From Massariosphaeria phaeospora (taxonomy: Eukaryota; Ascomycota; Dothideomycetes; Pleosporales), in the NCBI GenBank assembly GCA_011032825.1, contig JAADJZ010000006.1, positions 620,001-684,000 on the forward strand: DNA of 64,000 nucleotides, in the 5' to 3' direction. Every line of letters starts with the position of its first letter. Positions within the stretch are counted from its first letter, which is position 1. Under the pieces are notes generated by a model. That model did not search any database. It worked only from the letters and a program-made list of their open reading frames with translations, and was not told where the DNA came from. This document shows positions 11,870 through 23,533 of this stretch, one piece after another. Both the position numbers and the translations under genes were made by a program.

Positions 11870-12722
11870 AGGGCCGGGATCCTTCCTTGGAACTGAGGGC
11901 CGGGGGCGCCGTGCGGTGTTAATAATGTCAAGTTGTCAACCCCGCTGGCATGATTTCGTTTCCGATGGACATGTAGCCTACCGCTATCTACAAACTATTC
12001 ACAGCCATTAGTTAGTACAGGGCTTTGTGCAGATATCGGTCATCTACATACCAATTCCGACAAACTCTTCAGCTATCAAGAAGGATCGCCCAAAGCCTCT
12101 CTATCTTTAGATATAGCATCGGCAAAGCCTTCTGCGGGGGAGGGTAGTAGTGCAGGTAGTGGCGCCAACTCAAAGGGTGCGTACCACCGAGTAAGTCAGC
12201 AAGACACAACACACCCAGACAGACACCGCAAAGCACTACAGCCAACAACTCCCATACCGTTCATTGATGCAAAGACCGCTAGAACTACCGTTGCTGATGC
12301 ATATTTGTCTCGATTTTACGAGCCCGCCCATGCCATGCCACCTCCAAACTCCAAACTGCCTCCCATGCTAAGCCTGGTATTTCCTTAACTCGTAGATGAT
12401 GCCATGAATCCGACTGTGTATTCCGACCCAACAGGTAAAAGTATTGCCGTCCGAGACTCCGAGAAATGCTGTATATCCCCCTATACCAAGCCAAATGTTG
12501 TGTTCCACTGTATCGTGACCCTTTTGTGTCTTGTGGGTTGTCGTGGACATTTTAGAAGGGGGCGAGGTCCATTAGTGTAGCTCTATAGCTAAGTGTGAAG
12601 GCGCGTCCGAAGGGAGACTCCAGGTGAGCCTCGTCCAGTCGTCATTACTGATGTATGTGACGTTGACCGCGCAATGGCAATAAAGGAAGACAGAGATTGT
12701 GATACATAGATAGAATGTGCTA
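11870..12722. other. Convergent intergenic region
   Basis: This lies between the 3' ends of ftr1 (+) and the OMP decarboxylase gene (-). I see no gene or structured RNA; short AT-rich stretches probably belong to the two 3' UTRs. Confidence 0.5.
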
Positions 12723-13994
12723 TCAATGTTTGTCGCCGACCCTGTCCAGATAAGCTTGCCAACCCTCGCTTCGGTAGCGCTCGGCCTCTTTCTGGCGGTC
12801 TTGGGCGCGCACAATTCCTCGACCGACGATGATAACGTCACAACCCTGTTCGAAGATCAGGCGTCGAGGCGTATTGTACTGCTGGCCCAAGGCGTCTCCA
12901 AGCTTCTTGCCCTCCTTACCTGGAGGAGGCAGCTTGCACCCGGGAGTCATGACGATGAAGTTGTCGTCGGGCTCCGTATTCAGATTCCGTTGCGCAATGA
13001 AACCCATGACAAAGTCGCTGTTGTTGCGCGCAATCTCAACAGATTTTTTGGAGTACTCTGGCGTTAAAAGATGGCCCTCTGAGCTCATTTCAGCCAAGAG
13101 AAGGAGAGAACGGACGAAGGGCACCTCGCCGAGTCGAGAGAGGAGGGTGGCGGTATCGGTATCGAAGGCGTCCTCGGGGTGGAAGGTGTGGTCGGGACGG
13201 GGCGATATGCTTTCTGTTCTTGTAGATATTGTTGTGCTGACGCTCACGACGCTGTACTTTCTGTCCAGAGCCTTGATGCTCAGGCGCCGTTCGTCTGCCT
13301 CATCCCCGTCCATGGGAGATTCTACAGCGATCTCGCCCACTGCACCCTCCTCTTCATCATCGTCCGTGTTGTAGTTTGGTATTCGCAGTGGTGCAGAGGC
13401 AGATATCTCGGTGTGAACGGCGGTGTTGTATTTGGCTATGGTTTGCTCGGCTGCTTTGTGGAGAGCAGTTACAATGGCAGGACCCGGCAGGATATGGGCG
13501 TTTGTAATTTCAGCCCAGTTCGCAATGCGGTGGTAGCCTGAAGTGTACTGCTTCTGGACGGTCTCTGCGAGTCAGGAGTTAGCATTTGACTCTGGCTCAA
13601 CAGTTTCGAGGCGTTGTTGAGATATCTATCTCATCTGGTAACTCGAAGGAGTGCGGACAGAAAGGAGAGTAGAGGGACGCATACCACCAATGTCGGCAAA
13701 CTTGCGGTCCTCGAATATGATGAACCACTTCCTGCGCGCAATCTCCTTCAACGCGCGGGCGGTGCGTTCAGTCCAGTCGGTGATGGTGTCGCAGTGCGTC
13801 TTGAGCACACAGATCGAGTCGCCGACTTCTTCGGCAAGGGCGAGCAGCTCGGCGGAGGTATCGACGTCAGCGGACAGACAGAGGTTCGTCTGCTTGATGG
13901 ACATGAGACGCAGCAGGTACGAGGCCAGAGGCCCCGAGGACGCGTGCGAGGCGCGCTCGCGGTAGGTGGAGACCCAGCTTGGGTGCGGCGGCAT
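12723..13994 (-). CDS. ura3: Orotidine-5'-phosphate decarboxylase
   Basis: Two exons, 13994-13685 and 13564-12723, giving 383 residues. The enzyme catalyses the last step of de novo UMP synthesis. The catalytic DxKxxD motif is visible as DRKFADIG (D96, K98, D101), and the upstream lysine segment VLKTHCD is present (K65). The C-terminal half has the conserved MTPG segment and a late VGRG phosphate-binding loop. The intron falls right after the active-site motif; the GTATGC donor at 13684 and the acceptor before 13564 give DIGETVQKQY, the expected continuation. Between about residues 165 and 215 there is a Ser/Asp/Glu-rich insert, which filamentous ascomycete enzymes of this family commonly have and the yeast enzyme lacks. 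Known as ura3, pyrG or pyr4 in different fungi. Confidence 0.95.
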
Positions 13995-16012
13995 GCTGGG
14001 CGCGTGGAGAGGTGCAACTTCTGGTGAACGAGGCAGTGGCGTCCAGCTCGTTGGCTTTTGAGCGTGGACAGTCGACGGCGGGGGGGAGGGTTGCTGTCGT
14101 GGGGCCGTGGTGTGGAGTGGTCGATTCGGAGACGTGGACGTGGACGTGGACGTGGGGTGACAGGGCGGGGAGGAGGGGCAGATGCGACGGAGCCGACCAG
14201 TAGAATATCGGAAGGACTGGCCAACACAGAGCGGAGGAAGCTGTCGGGCAGGCCGTGGCTACAGCACGCAGGGGAGGCCGCGGACGGAGAGGCAGCTGGT
14301 CAGGCGCGGACGGAGAGGCAGCTGGCCAGGCGCGGGGTGTGTAGATATGTAGATGATTGAGACGCGCGTGAAGATTTCAACATTGTTTCCGCTGTCCCTG
14401 TGCCCCTGCGCCCCTGCGCCCGCCCCTGGCTTGGCTTGGCTGCGGGCCGAACGGACGGCGCTGGCATCTAACCTTTGTACGGTATCGCTGGCGTTGGCGT
14501 GGGCGTGGGCGTCGGTCCGCACCTGGACTGGCGACTGTCTTCAACTGGCCATTGTCTTCAACGAGGCGGCGGCCGGCCCTCTCCTGCTGCTGCAATCAAC
14601 CTCACAAATCTCCACCCAATACTGCCTCCAGATGCACCCTCCTCCCGCCGCGCCTTTGCTGCCGCCACACCAAGGCACAAGGCACCACCGCAACACGACA
14701 GAGCTGCACATCTCGGACTCGGCAGCGAAAGCCGCGCGAGAGAGAGGGGCGAGGTGAGCGTGCTTGGCGGGCTGGCTGGGCCCGCCGCGGTTGTCAACCC
14801 CCAGCAGAAGCGTCTGGAGCGCCGTTTGATCTCTTGGCCGCCGCCGTCTAGACAGCAGAACACCATCTCTTCGTCGCGGTTGCCGAAAGTCTAAAAAGGC
14901 CATGGCCGACAAGAATGCCTCCGAACGTCAGACCTCCTCCATTCGCCTCCCAATCACGCTGCGAAGTGCTTTCGTCGCCAGCTCCGACGCCACCCTCACA
15001 CTGGAGGCACGCCTCACCTCTCGTCACAGCTCGTCACACAAGCTCTCTGCTCGCCGACTTGCCCAACCTCGACTGTGCCGCTATGACCTGCCTCTCCGCC
15101 GCTCGCTGTCCGCATCTGCTTATCTCCATGGGCCGCCGTAGTGCTCTGGAGGGCGGGAAGCATCGTACCACTCTGGAGACTAGGTTCCGCCGCGCTCCCG
15201 ATGCATCCGTCGACGGATTCCGCGGATTCCCTGCGTAATGGCCTCGAAAACAGGTCTTGTGTAGGTGCTCATGGCGTTACAAGTCCAGTAGCTGTCATGC
15301 TTGGGATCAGACAGTCTGTCGAACTCTTCGTCGTCTCTTCCCGACAACAACTATTACAGGTTGTGAACAGCTCTATCGCTCCAGCACTCTCCATCATCCA
15401 TGCAGTGCAGTGCATATGACAAGCCACCTCCCTGGCAGCATTCATCGCCGAAATATAGAAGACTTTAGGCAATCCTCTTGACAGCCCACGAGTTTTTAGC
15501 TATTAGTAGGTTGTCTACTCCTGTCTTTACAAAGCCCTACTGTATCTAGCATACTAGGTATTGTTCTGTAGGGCTTGTAGAGGCGCATCGGAGACGAATT
15601 ATGACAGGGCGGGGCTGCGGGCGATAACTCAGAGGTTACACAATGCACCATGCTAAGGCGATATGTCGTTTTCTCTGCTCCCAGTAGCAAAGCCTCGTCC
15701 GCAAGTGTAGCAACATGAGGTGAAATCGTTTCTGGAGCTGGGAGCTGGGAGCGGTGTGCCAATCGTCGTTCTCTCACCTAAACGCATTCAATGCCACGAG
15801 TGCGCGCCTCATGGGATTCGGTGACTAGTTGTTGGGGACGAAACTCGCCTTCACTCAGACTATAGTCTGACTTCACTGGGCCTTATAAACACTGCTTCTT
15901 CTCGCGCATCCTCCCTTCTACTTCCTCTTCTAAACCTTTTCCACACGCTCGTCTGCTCGCCTTCCATCAACACAATTGATCTTCGATACCGCATTCGATA
16001 CCCTCCACCACC
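13995..16012. other. Divergent intergenic region of 2 kb
   Basis: This is the upstream region of the decarboxylase (-) and of the Lys-rich protein gene (+). Several ORFs of 75-140 codons occur in GC-rich DNA at 14.0-15.2 kb on both strands, but none has a recognisable domain or a mutually consistent exon chain. A perfect palindrome and a TATA-like TTATAAA (about 15883) lie just upstream of the plus-strand gene. Confidence 0.5.
15855..15870. repeat. Perfect 16-bp palindrome
   Basis: TCAGACTATAGTCTGA is its own reverse complement. It sits about 15 bases upstream of a TATA-like element and 143 bases upstream of the start codon at 16013, where a dimeric regulator might bind. The factor is unknown. 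Confidence 0.6.
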
Positions 16013-16989
16013 ATGCCTCCCAAGAAAGAAGTAGCTGCAATTAGCGGTGTGGAAACCATCGCTGGCTTCGAACAGAAGGAGACAAAGTTGCTTGCTGCAG
16101 CGTTCGTCGCCAGTATTGGCCCCGACAAGGTAAGCAAAACTCCATCTAATGACAATGTCGAAATACTGCACAGACTCTGCAAACCGGATTTCCGCTAGCA
16201 AGGTGGGAAGATGTCACGAAAAACGAAACTGTAGTTTGAACTGTTGTTACGTATCTGCGACTGACCGTCTGCCTCATAGTATGACTACGATCTCATGGCA
16301 ACCCTCACTGGAAACACCGCTGGCACCCTCAAGAAGATGTTCCCGCCGATCAAGCGCAAGGCTGTGGAGGCTCATCCTTCTTTCGGCACCTTCTTGGGAC
16401 AGCCTGGCACCGGAGCCGAAGCCAAGGCAGCCCCGGCCAAAGCCAACGGTAGTAAAAAGCGCAAGTCTCCCACTAGCGAGACTGCTGAAAATGGAAAGGC
16501 CAACGGCGATGATGAACTAGTTCCTGATGCCACTAAAAATGGCAACACCAAGAAGAAGGCCGCTGGCAAAGGTGGCAAGAAGCGCAAGTCTCCTGACGCC
16601 GAGAATGCGGAGATCGACAACGTCAAGGGCGAGGAAGACGAGGCGACTGAGGAAGCTACCAACGGCGACGCCAAGAAGAAGGTCGCTGTCAAAGGTGGCA
16701 GGAAGCGCAAATCTCCAGATAGCGAGAATATCAACGTCAAGGGTGAGGAAGACGAGGCGACCGAGGAAGCTACCAATGGCGACACCAAGAAAGCACCAGC
16801 CAAAGGCAGAGGCCGCGCCAAGAAGGCAAAGATTGTCAAGAAGGAAGCCAGCGACGACTCTGCCGACGGTGGCGATGGTCTCGGTATGTATAAATTCACG
16901 CAAGGCATTCAAAGCTGGGTGGACGACGCTAATTGATGGGCTGGATAGACAACAACGGTGACGGGGAAGTCGAAGACGAGATGGTCTAA
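16013..16989 (+). CDS. Lys-rich nuclear protein with KRKSP repeats (histone H1-like composition)
   Basis: Three exons, 16013-16129, 16280-16883 and 16949-16989, giving 253 residues. The N-terminal 80 residues look folded (VETIAGFEQKETKLLAAAFV and following). The rest is low-complexity: a motif of the form K-K-R-K-S-P recurs three times (GSKKRKSPTSE, GKKRKSPDAE, GRKRKSPDSE), the last two followed by a near-identical acidic block (VKGEEDEATEEATNGD). S/TP sites next to basic clusters suggest cyclin-dependent phosphorylation and chromatin or nucleolar binding. The last exon encodes only 13 residues, ending EDEMV. I do not recognise an orthologue with a known role; nuclear location is inference from composition. 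Confidence 0.8.
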
Positions 16990-17768
16990 TCGCCAAACCT
17001 ACCCAGACCCATCTATTTTTACCACTATGCTACGTGGACGAACACTCGGCGTCTAGGTTGCACATGCACGACAATAGTGCGGTTTGCTTTTCGGTTTTCT
17101 GCGCAGGGTTTCATGGCAGATTGGTAGCCCAGCATCTTCTTCTCTCCTAGTTGTTGGGCTTCGATGGAGGCGGCGTTTATGGTCTGATACCCTGGGGCCG
17201 GCGGAGAATCTCTTATGATCTTGTTTTTCGTGCAATTCGGGTCTCGTCGTCTTTTGTAGACGTGCTAGATTGGATGCCGCTGTTCGCGGTGCGCTGCTAT
17301 AGCCCTGAGTCTCGTGCAGATGAATGCACTCACTTATTTCTGTGCTTTGCTTTGGTCCTGCGCGCAAGTGACATGTGGGTGATAAACTACCTCGTTTCTT
17401 TTAGACGGGATAGCTATAAGAGGGTCTTGGGTGGTAGGTGGGACCTTGAGATGTTGGCTAGCAGGAAGGGATGTCGGATTCCGATAGAGCCTCCGCGAGG
17501 TGTTACTCTGTCTTGCCAATTGGCCGCCTGGTATCCTTGGATGTGATGTAGCATGTTAGCATGTCAGCGAAAAGTCTCCGTGGGAATTCCTAATAGGGAT
17601 TTGTGGGAGGGATACCCCATATCCGGCGCCCACGGCCTCGTTCCGCACATTAGGTTCCTCTGACAAACAAACACCACACCTTAGAAATCCACCATCTACC
17701 GACACGACGATGGCCCGACCTGCTTTCATAATGCGAACCCGCCATCTAGTGGCTCCCTTTGACGGATC
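16990..17768. other. Intergenic region
   Basis: It holds the 3' region of the Lys-rich protein gene and the upstream region of the dioxygenase gene. A 131-codon open frame at 17151-17546 (+) has no recognisable features and I do not call it. Confidence 0.5.
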
Positions 17769-18823
17769 ATGAAAGCACCCCGTCCGTCGCTTCTCCTCAT
17801 CACATCGGTACTCGCCCTCCACCGCCCGCGTCCTGTCTTCGGCGAGCGCTCGTCGATGAACCTGACCTCCAACCCGCTCCAAGCGCTCCAGCAATTCGCC
17901 CTCTCCATCTCCTCGTCCTTTTCGTCCTCCGCACCCGCCAACATGACGCGCCGCGCGCCCGTCGTCTCCATCTCGCACGGCGGGGGTCCGCTTCCTCTGC
18001 TTGGCGACCCAGCCCACGCCGCCATCACCAAGTCGCTCAAGACGCGCGTGCCCCAGATCCTCAAGCTCGGCACCGCAGAACAGCCCAAGGCGATCGTGCT
18101 GGTTACTGCGCATTGGAGCACAGACAAGCCGACGGTTTCGAACGGCGCGAAACCTGAGCTGTACTACGACTTCGGCGGGTTTCCGCCCGAGGCGTATAAT
18201 TTGAAATACGACGCGCCGGGGAGTCCTGAGATTGCGCGTTTGGTTCAGAGCGTGTTGAAAGAGGCGGGTGTGGAGTGTAGCATGGACGGGACGAGAGGTG
18301 AGCATCAACTGCATACTACCACGCGACACAAGTGCTAACGCAAACCCCAGGCTGGGACCACGGCGTCTTCGTTCCCATGACGCTCATCCACCCCGCCGCC
18401 ACAATCCCCATCCTGCAACTCTCGGTCCTAACCTCCGAATCCCCCTCTGCGCACTTCGCCCTCGGGCGCGCTCTCGCCCCGCTGCGTGACCAGAACATCG
18501 CCATCATCGGCTCGGGCTTCGCGTCCCTGCATAACATGCGCGCCATGTTTAGCGGTGCGATCAAGACATCGGCGTTCAAACGGCTGAACGAGGAATGGAG
18601 TGCACAAATCATGGATGCGGTGAAGACGGAGGACGTGGAGGAAAGAGGGCGCAAATTCGAAGGGTGGCGCGGCTGGAACGGCGCGTATGATATGCATCCT
18701 AGGGGCGGGGCGGAGCACTTTTTGCCGCTGGTGGTGTGTGCGGGGGCAGGCGGGGAGGGGAAAGGGGAGGGGTATGCGGATGAGTTTGTGGGGTTGGATA
18801 TGTGGAGTTACTACTGGGAGTAG
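17769..18823 (+). CDS. LigB/DODA-type extradiol ring-opening dioxygenase
   Basis: Two exons, 17769-18297 and 18351-18823, giving 333 residues. The family signature is clear: VVSISHGGGPLPLL near residue 70, TAHWST, the FGGFPPEAYNLKY segment, WDHGVFVPM directly after the intron, and GSGFASLHNM. The histidines of SHGGG and DHG are candidate metal ligands. The family comprises non-haem metal dioxygenases that open catechol-type rings, including plant 4,5-DOPA dioxygenase and many uncharacterised fungal members. The true substrate cannot be read from sequence. The first ATG gives a hydrophobic leader (residues 1-25) that could be a signal or mitochondrial sequence. The ATG at 17943 (MTRRAPVV) would give the compact cytosolic form more typical of the family, so the start is uncertain. 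Confidence 0.9.
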
Positions 18824-19142
18824 GTAATAAGCAGGTTGGTACGATGGCCCTCCAAGAATTAGTGGGACATGAAAGCCATGGACATTCTTCACCCCTTTCA
18901 CGCTGAGCCGAACGCATAGATCCACACACACATCCTCGCCACGAACTTGTTTTCCATTCCGCCCATAAACTTCTACGTAGCTGGCCAGCTAATCCATAAC
19001 GACAGTGTCAAGGAAAAAAGACACAAAACTAAATCCCCCTCTCGACTTGACATGTACAGGGTTGCCCCTCACCTCCTATCTACTCCTCCATACCTCTCTC
19101 TCTCTCTCCACACCCGTCCCCCGGCCCAATCTTGGGGCCCCT
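18824..19142. other. Short convergent intergenic region
   Basis: Between the dioxygenase (+) and the small secreted protein gene (-). It contains a pyrimidine-rich run near 19090-19110 and no gene. Confidence 0.5.
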
Positions 19143-19644
19143 TCAGACTCTCTCGCACCTCAAGCTCTGCGTCTGATCATTGAAGAAGATGGTGCCGAGA
19201 TCGTTCACGCGGCCCTGCACCGGGCACCCATTCGCACACGGCGGCTGCGCGCCCTGGCAATTGGGCTGGCTGTGACGGGAGAAAAGCATCCGTTAGACCC
19301 GCATCTTTTATAATCTCCAAGTGGGTTTGGGAGCCGGAATGTGGGAGTTGACTGGACTTACTTGAACAAGAAGCAGCGCGTGCCGCTGTTCGGCGCAATG
19401 GCCGACAAGTCGCCCGCGAAGGGGGCGGGCAGGTTCACTGCGGCATCGAGCGTGTTAGTTGCGAGAAGAAGAAGAGCGGGAGTAGCGGTAGCGACGTACC
19501 GCATGCACCGAAAGTGACGGGCAGGTTGACTTGGTCCGTGGATGGGCCCGCGAAGTTGACGTTCCTGCCTAGCAGGACGTTGGATTGCTGGGCGGAGCTG
19601 AGGGCCGCGAGGGCGAGGGTGAGGAGGGCGGTTGTGAACTGCAT
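19143..19644 (-). CDS. Small secreted Cys-rich protein, beta-gamma-crystallin-like pattern
   Basis: Three exons, 19644-19500, 19437-19362 and 19269-19143, joining to 115 residues; no single open frame covers it. The N-terminus is a clear signal peptide with a likely cut after SSA (residue 18). The mature part has six cysteines (48, 70, 78, 85, 89, 112), enough for three disulfides. A core of the form C-x-L, then P-x-x-G-T-x-C-x-L-[FY], then N/D-C-x-G, then S-x-R-C matches the secreted protein at 42.4 kb, and resembles beta-gamma-crystallin-type Greek-key proteins. Intron joints use GTACGT and GTAAGT donors and keep frame. Size, secretion and cysteines are those of candidate effectors or antimicrobial proteins; function is unknown. 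Confidence 0.8.
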
Positions 19645-22178
19645 TGTGGTGTTGGGTTGGTTGGTGGTTTGGAAAGAAGATGTTGTGGTTGTGGAAGTGG
19701 ATGGTGATGGATAGGTTTGCTGTTGGAGCCTGGCAGCGGCGGTCTTTATACTTCCTCATCGTCGTCCTGCTCCGTCCTATCTGTCATTGCCAGCTCCTCT
19801 CCTCGGACCCGCCCGTCATGCTCTTCAGGTCTTCACCGCCAGTCCAGTCCCGTCCAGTCCCGTCTTTGCCATCCAGTCTCTCTTCTCTGTCTCATCACAC
19901 TCCACTCTCCCCTCTCTCCCAGCGTTCATCCCTCGCCATATCCCCCTATACAACTCACCACTATACCCTCTTTCGCCCCTTAAGTCTTCTGCGCTTACAC
20001 TTCTTACGTTTCTTGCGCGTGGAACGGGGCAGTGCGGTGACTTGTGACAATTTCCTGCTGATACACGTGTGTGCTGAAGATTCGGCCGTGCAGGTGGAGG
20101 ATGGAGGACGTGAGAAAGTGTTTGCCTGAAGGGTAGAACCCGGACGTAGAAGGCGGTATTGCATGGGATGAGGCGGTTCGGGTCGCATGTACGCGGTGTA
20201 GGTAGGTAGGTGCTAGTGAGCAGGCAGAGCATCGAGCACCGTGAGAAGCAAGCAGTACGTCACGGTGGCCATGCAGAAATGCCGGTCGTTGCACGTGAGG
20301 AGACCGGATGGCGGGTCGCGCGGGCGGGCGGGTGACACCAACGGTATTGCTGAATGCGGGCATAAAAAAGTCTCCAAATGCCCTATGTCCAAACCAAACA
20401 CCTTCCCGCATCCCCTTCTGCTTATGTTCAAGACACTCGCTCACGCTGAGTCAGTCACGCACACTGCTCACTGGCACGCAGACCTTGTCCGCCACGTGCC
20501 GTACATTGTGGGCAATTCATCTCCTCACCGCACCGCACCTATCCCATCCTATCCTTCAATTCTCATGATCGAGCCCCACCGAGTCCAGTACAGCTTAGCT
20601 TACCTCATCCCTTCTCCGGGGATACATGCGAATCCGTCGAACATCCGATGTTAGTAGCGCGTATGTATCTCGGCATGCCGATAGGGCTGCTGAGTCAGGA
20701 GGAAGGAAGGGAAGAAGGGATGGAGGGATGGCGGCTTATGTGTGCCGTACCCGTGACGGGGGCGGATGGTGGGGGCTGACTTCGACGGCCGGCTGCGAGA
20801 CAGGGGCCAGTAAACGGCTATCCAGAAGTCTGTGATGTGGACTGGGGACAGTGGAAACGGAACGAAACGTGCTGGGGGGTTAGGTTGAGCGGTGCGAGAT
20901 GGGCGGGGAAGAACCTCGTTCGTTGTTGTTGTTGACATGGATTATCTGTGGGCAAGAGTACCTCGGAGCGGGGGATAGAAACTGTGACTGTGTTTTTTCT
21001 GTGCGAACGAGGTTTGAATTCGACGGAAGGTACCTACGCGGCGTCTTACTCTACCCCACAGTAAGCAGCAGAGCCACGACCATCCTACCTACTTCCCTAA
21101 CCGACGAATTGCCCAAGGTTTGTCTTTGTTCTGGAGGAATTCGGTTGGCTTTCGGCGTCTTACTCTACCCCACAGTAAGCAGCAGAACCACGATCATCCT
21201 ACTTCCTGAAACGACGAGTTGCCTTATTCCAGGCGAGACACAAAGCTGGTCAGTCGACCACCGCGGAGTAAGTCGACAATCCCAGACTGACAATAAGACT
21301 GGTGATATGATAGTGAGCTGCAATCCGTCTCCATCCGGGTTGGACCTGGGAAGTTGCTAGCTGAACGCCAGGTACTAGTTGGTGATGCAAAATCGCGAGA
21401 AAAGCAATACAGCAATCGAGGATTCATAGAATAGAGGAGAACATGTCTGTAAAAATGGTGACTATTGTCTTATGTGACTTGGAGATAGGGAATGGGGTGA
21501 TATCAAGTAGGCAGGTGGCTGAACAATACATGAGTTACCTCGATGCTGGTGACACCTCCGTCAAAAGGCTACCCTTCCACTTCATATAATTTTTGGCTGG
21601 AGAATAATCGAATAACAACGGATCAGACATTCAGAGAAAATAAACGCGGTACCAAGTCGAAAAGGAACTGGTATCTCGCGGTGCGCGATTCTAAACACCG
21701 GCACCATCTAAACATCCCAAAGCCACAGATCGTACACATACACAACTGTAACATGTCCCACAACTCCGATCTGGTAACACTGTCTTGGAACTCGAACACT
21801 TCAATAGTTCTTATCGTTTGGAATCGCAACCATGGAAAAAGCAATCAGATGCCAAAAGCAAACCCAAGTACCATGTCGGCGACATAAAAAGACTGCCAGG
21901 TCCTATTCGTCGCATGTCGTAAGGCTGGAAAGAAAGAAGATACATATCAGGTGGGGTGTAGCTGCTAGGTATGATTGGAAAAGACGAGACAGTACTTCAT
22001 GCAAGGGGATCCGAATGCGGTGTGCAATGCATGCCCAGACTTGCGCCGCGAAACGCCTCGAAACGCCACGTTGATGACTCGCTCGAAAATCTCGGAGACG
22101 AACGCCGAAGGAAACGTAATTGTTTGCTGTGTACGGAGTATCGGGGAGGAGGATTGCAGTAGAAAATATTTGTAATGT
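19645..22178. other. Long intergenic region of 2.5 kb
   Basis: Upstream of the small secreted protein gene (-) and downstream of the rhodopsin-domain gene (-). I see no convincing gene. It contains a diverged direct repeat at 21.04-21.22 kb, listed separately. Confidence 0.5.
21040..21223 (+). repeat. Direct repeat, two diverged copies of about 70 bp
   Basis: Copy 1 spans about 21040-21113 and copy 2 about 21154-21223. They are offset by 114 bases. The first 33 bases (from GGCGTCTTACTC) are identical. Later differences are mainly G/A and C/T changes and a four-base indel. The unit is non-coding. Confidence 0.8.
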
Positions 22179-23533
22179 TCAGACATGCTCCCTGCCCTGG
22201 TGACCTGGTACTGGGCGTAGTGTTCGACCTAAGGTGATTTGAGCTTTTGCCGGTATCCGCATTTCCTCGGCGGCTTGATTATGGAGCGAGAAGTTGTAGA
22301 AGGTTCCTGGCCCATTCCCAGTATAATGTGTCAACTCGAAGCTCTGATTGTGGTTATGGTATGGATCGATGTTGACACCTTCGCGTGATCTGTCAGCGTC
22401 CGAAAGGCACTCGCTGTTACTAGTACCGCTCTTCTTGTTTGATGAACTCTCAGGCGATCGGATGGAGCGAGAAGCGTTGTCTACGGAGTGAGTCGTCGAT
22501 GACCGGATCGACAGTGCTCGATTGACGAAGCTCTTGAAGAATGGACGTAGTGTTGCGAGACACCCTGCAATGATACCAGCTCCGGGCTCTATCGTTGACC
22601 AGATACCTATATTGATTGCATTCCCTGTCGGACAGTCAGTTACAGCGGTATAACTGGAGGGACATGCTTACAGAAGAAATCTTCAATTTGAGTGAGTCCG
22701 TCCACATATCGAAAGCGAAGTATTGAGCATATGCTACCACTGTCTCGTGTTAGGTGTGTACAATCAGGCAAAGACGCGCTTACAGTGTAGCCAAAGAGAG
22801 AATAAGTCCGACTGATATCTTCGAACGTAAATTCATACTAGCATTCCACAAGATTAGGACGGGTAGTAGCACGAATACGATATCAGTCAGTGTAGTAAAC
22901 GAAGCCTGCTGAAATGCGATAAACCGATCCAATGCTTTCGGGGTACAATTCCAAGCCAGTTGGTTATACACGTATTTGTCAAGGTCCGGACCACAGCGGA
23001 GAAAAACATAGAAGAATGAGGCGAGCGAGGAGATGATATTGACTGCGACCGCGATGTAGATGGTTGTGAGCTGCCACTGCTTTACGACGATGCGGGCAAA
23101 GAATATAGCGAGTGAGATCTTCAGCACCATGATTGTTAAAACATACATCGCTTCGCTAACGATGACCCACTTTATAAGAAGTCAACATTGTTCCAGTGGA
23201 TAGCGGACAGGTGCATACCTTTGTGAGCATTATCATTTGCCCGACGTTTGTGACATGCGTTCCTCCACCGTTCGATTCCAGAATCAACATCGAGGCGCAG
23301 TATACCGTAAACATCATCTGTCGAAGACATAAGCAACTGTTTGGAGAGACAATTGCTATACTTACACCCGCAAGAATCATGGAGGAATCATCCCAGCCAA
23401 AGTTCGAGATAACGTACGTCCGGGTCCAAACTCTGAGTGCGATGAAAAACCACGTAAGCACGAGGAAAGCTATTGTAATATGTGCTTGCAGTTCGCCGCG
23501 ACTGGAGATGCTCTTGTCATCATGTACAGCCAT
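22179..23533 (-). CDS. Integral membrane protein with fungal rhodopsin (SAT4-like) domain
   Basis: Five exons: 23533-23366, 23317-23219, 23169-22784, 22739-22672 and 22624-22179, giving 388 residues. Seven hydrophobic helices are visible. Family hallmarks are RVWTRTYVISNFGWDD after helix 1, GGGTH in loop 1, KISLAIFFAR, the loop cysteines (LRCGPD and WNCTP), the GSICSILRFRYVDGL segment, and WSTIEPGAGIIAGCLATLRP in the last helix. The 100-residue cytosolic tail is Ser-rich. This large Pezizomycotina family includes PTH11-related receptors-like proteins and has no general known function; there is no CFEM domain here. The Met at 23533 is chosen because it begins just before the first helix. All junctions keep frame. 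Confidence 0.88.

Noticed and set aside
14902..15141. 79-codon open frame starting MADKNASERQ in a fair start context
   Set aside because: Composition is random-like, rich in Arg/Ser/Leu, with no domain and no exon chain; neighbouring frames are equally open.
16372..16908. 178-codon open frame on the minus strand with hydrophobic Leu/Phe/Ala repeats
   Set aside because: It is antisense to the Lys-rich repeat gene; its apparent membrane character is the mirror of Lys/Glu codons.
17151..17546. 131-codon open frame (+)
   Set aside because: No recognisable motif, no clear promoter, and it overlaps open frames on the other strand of similar quality.
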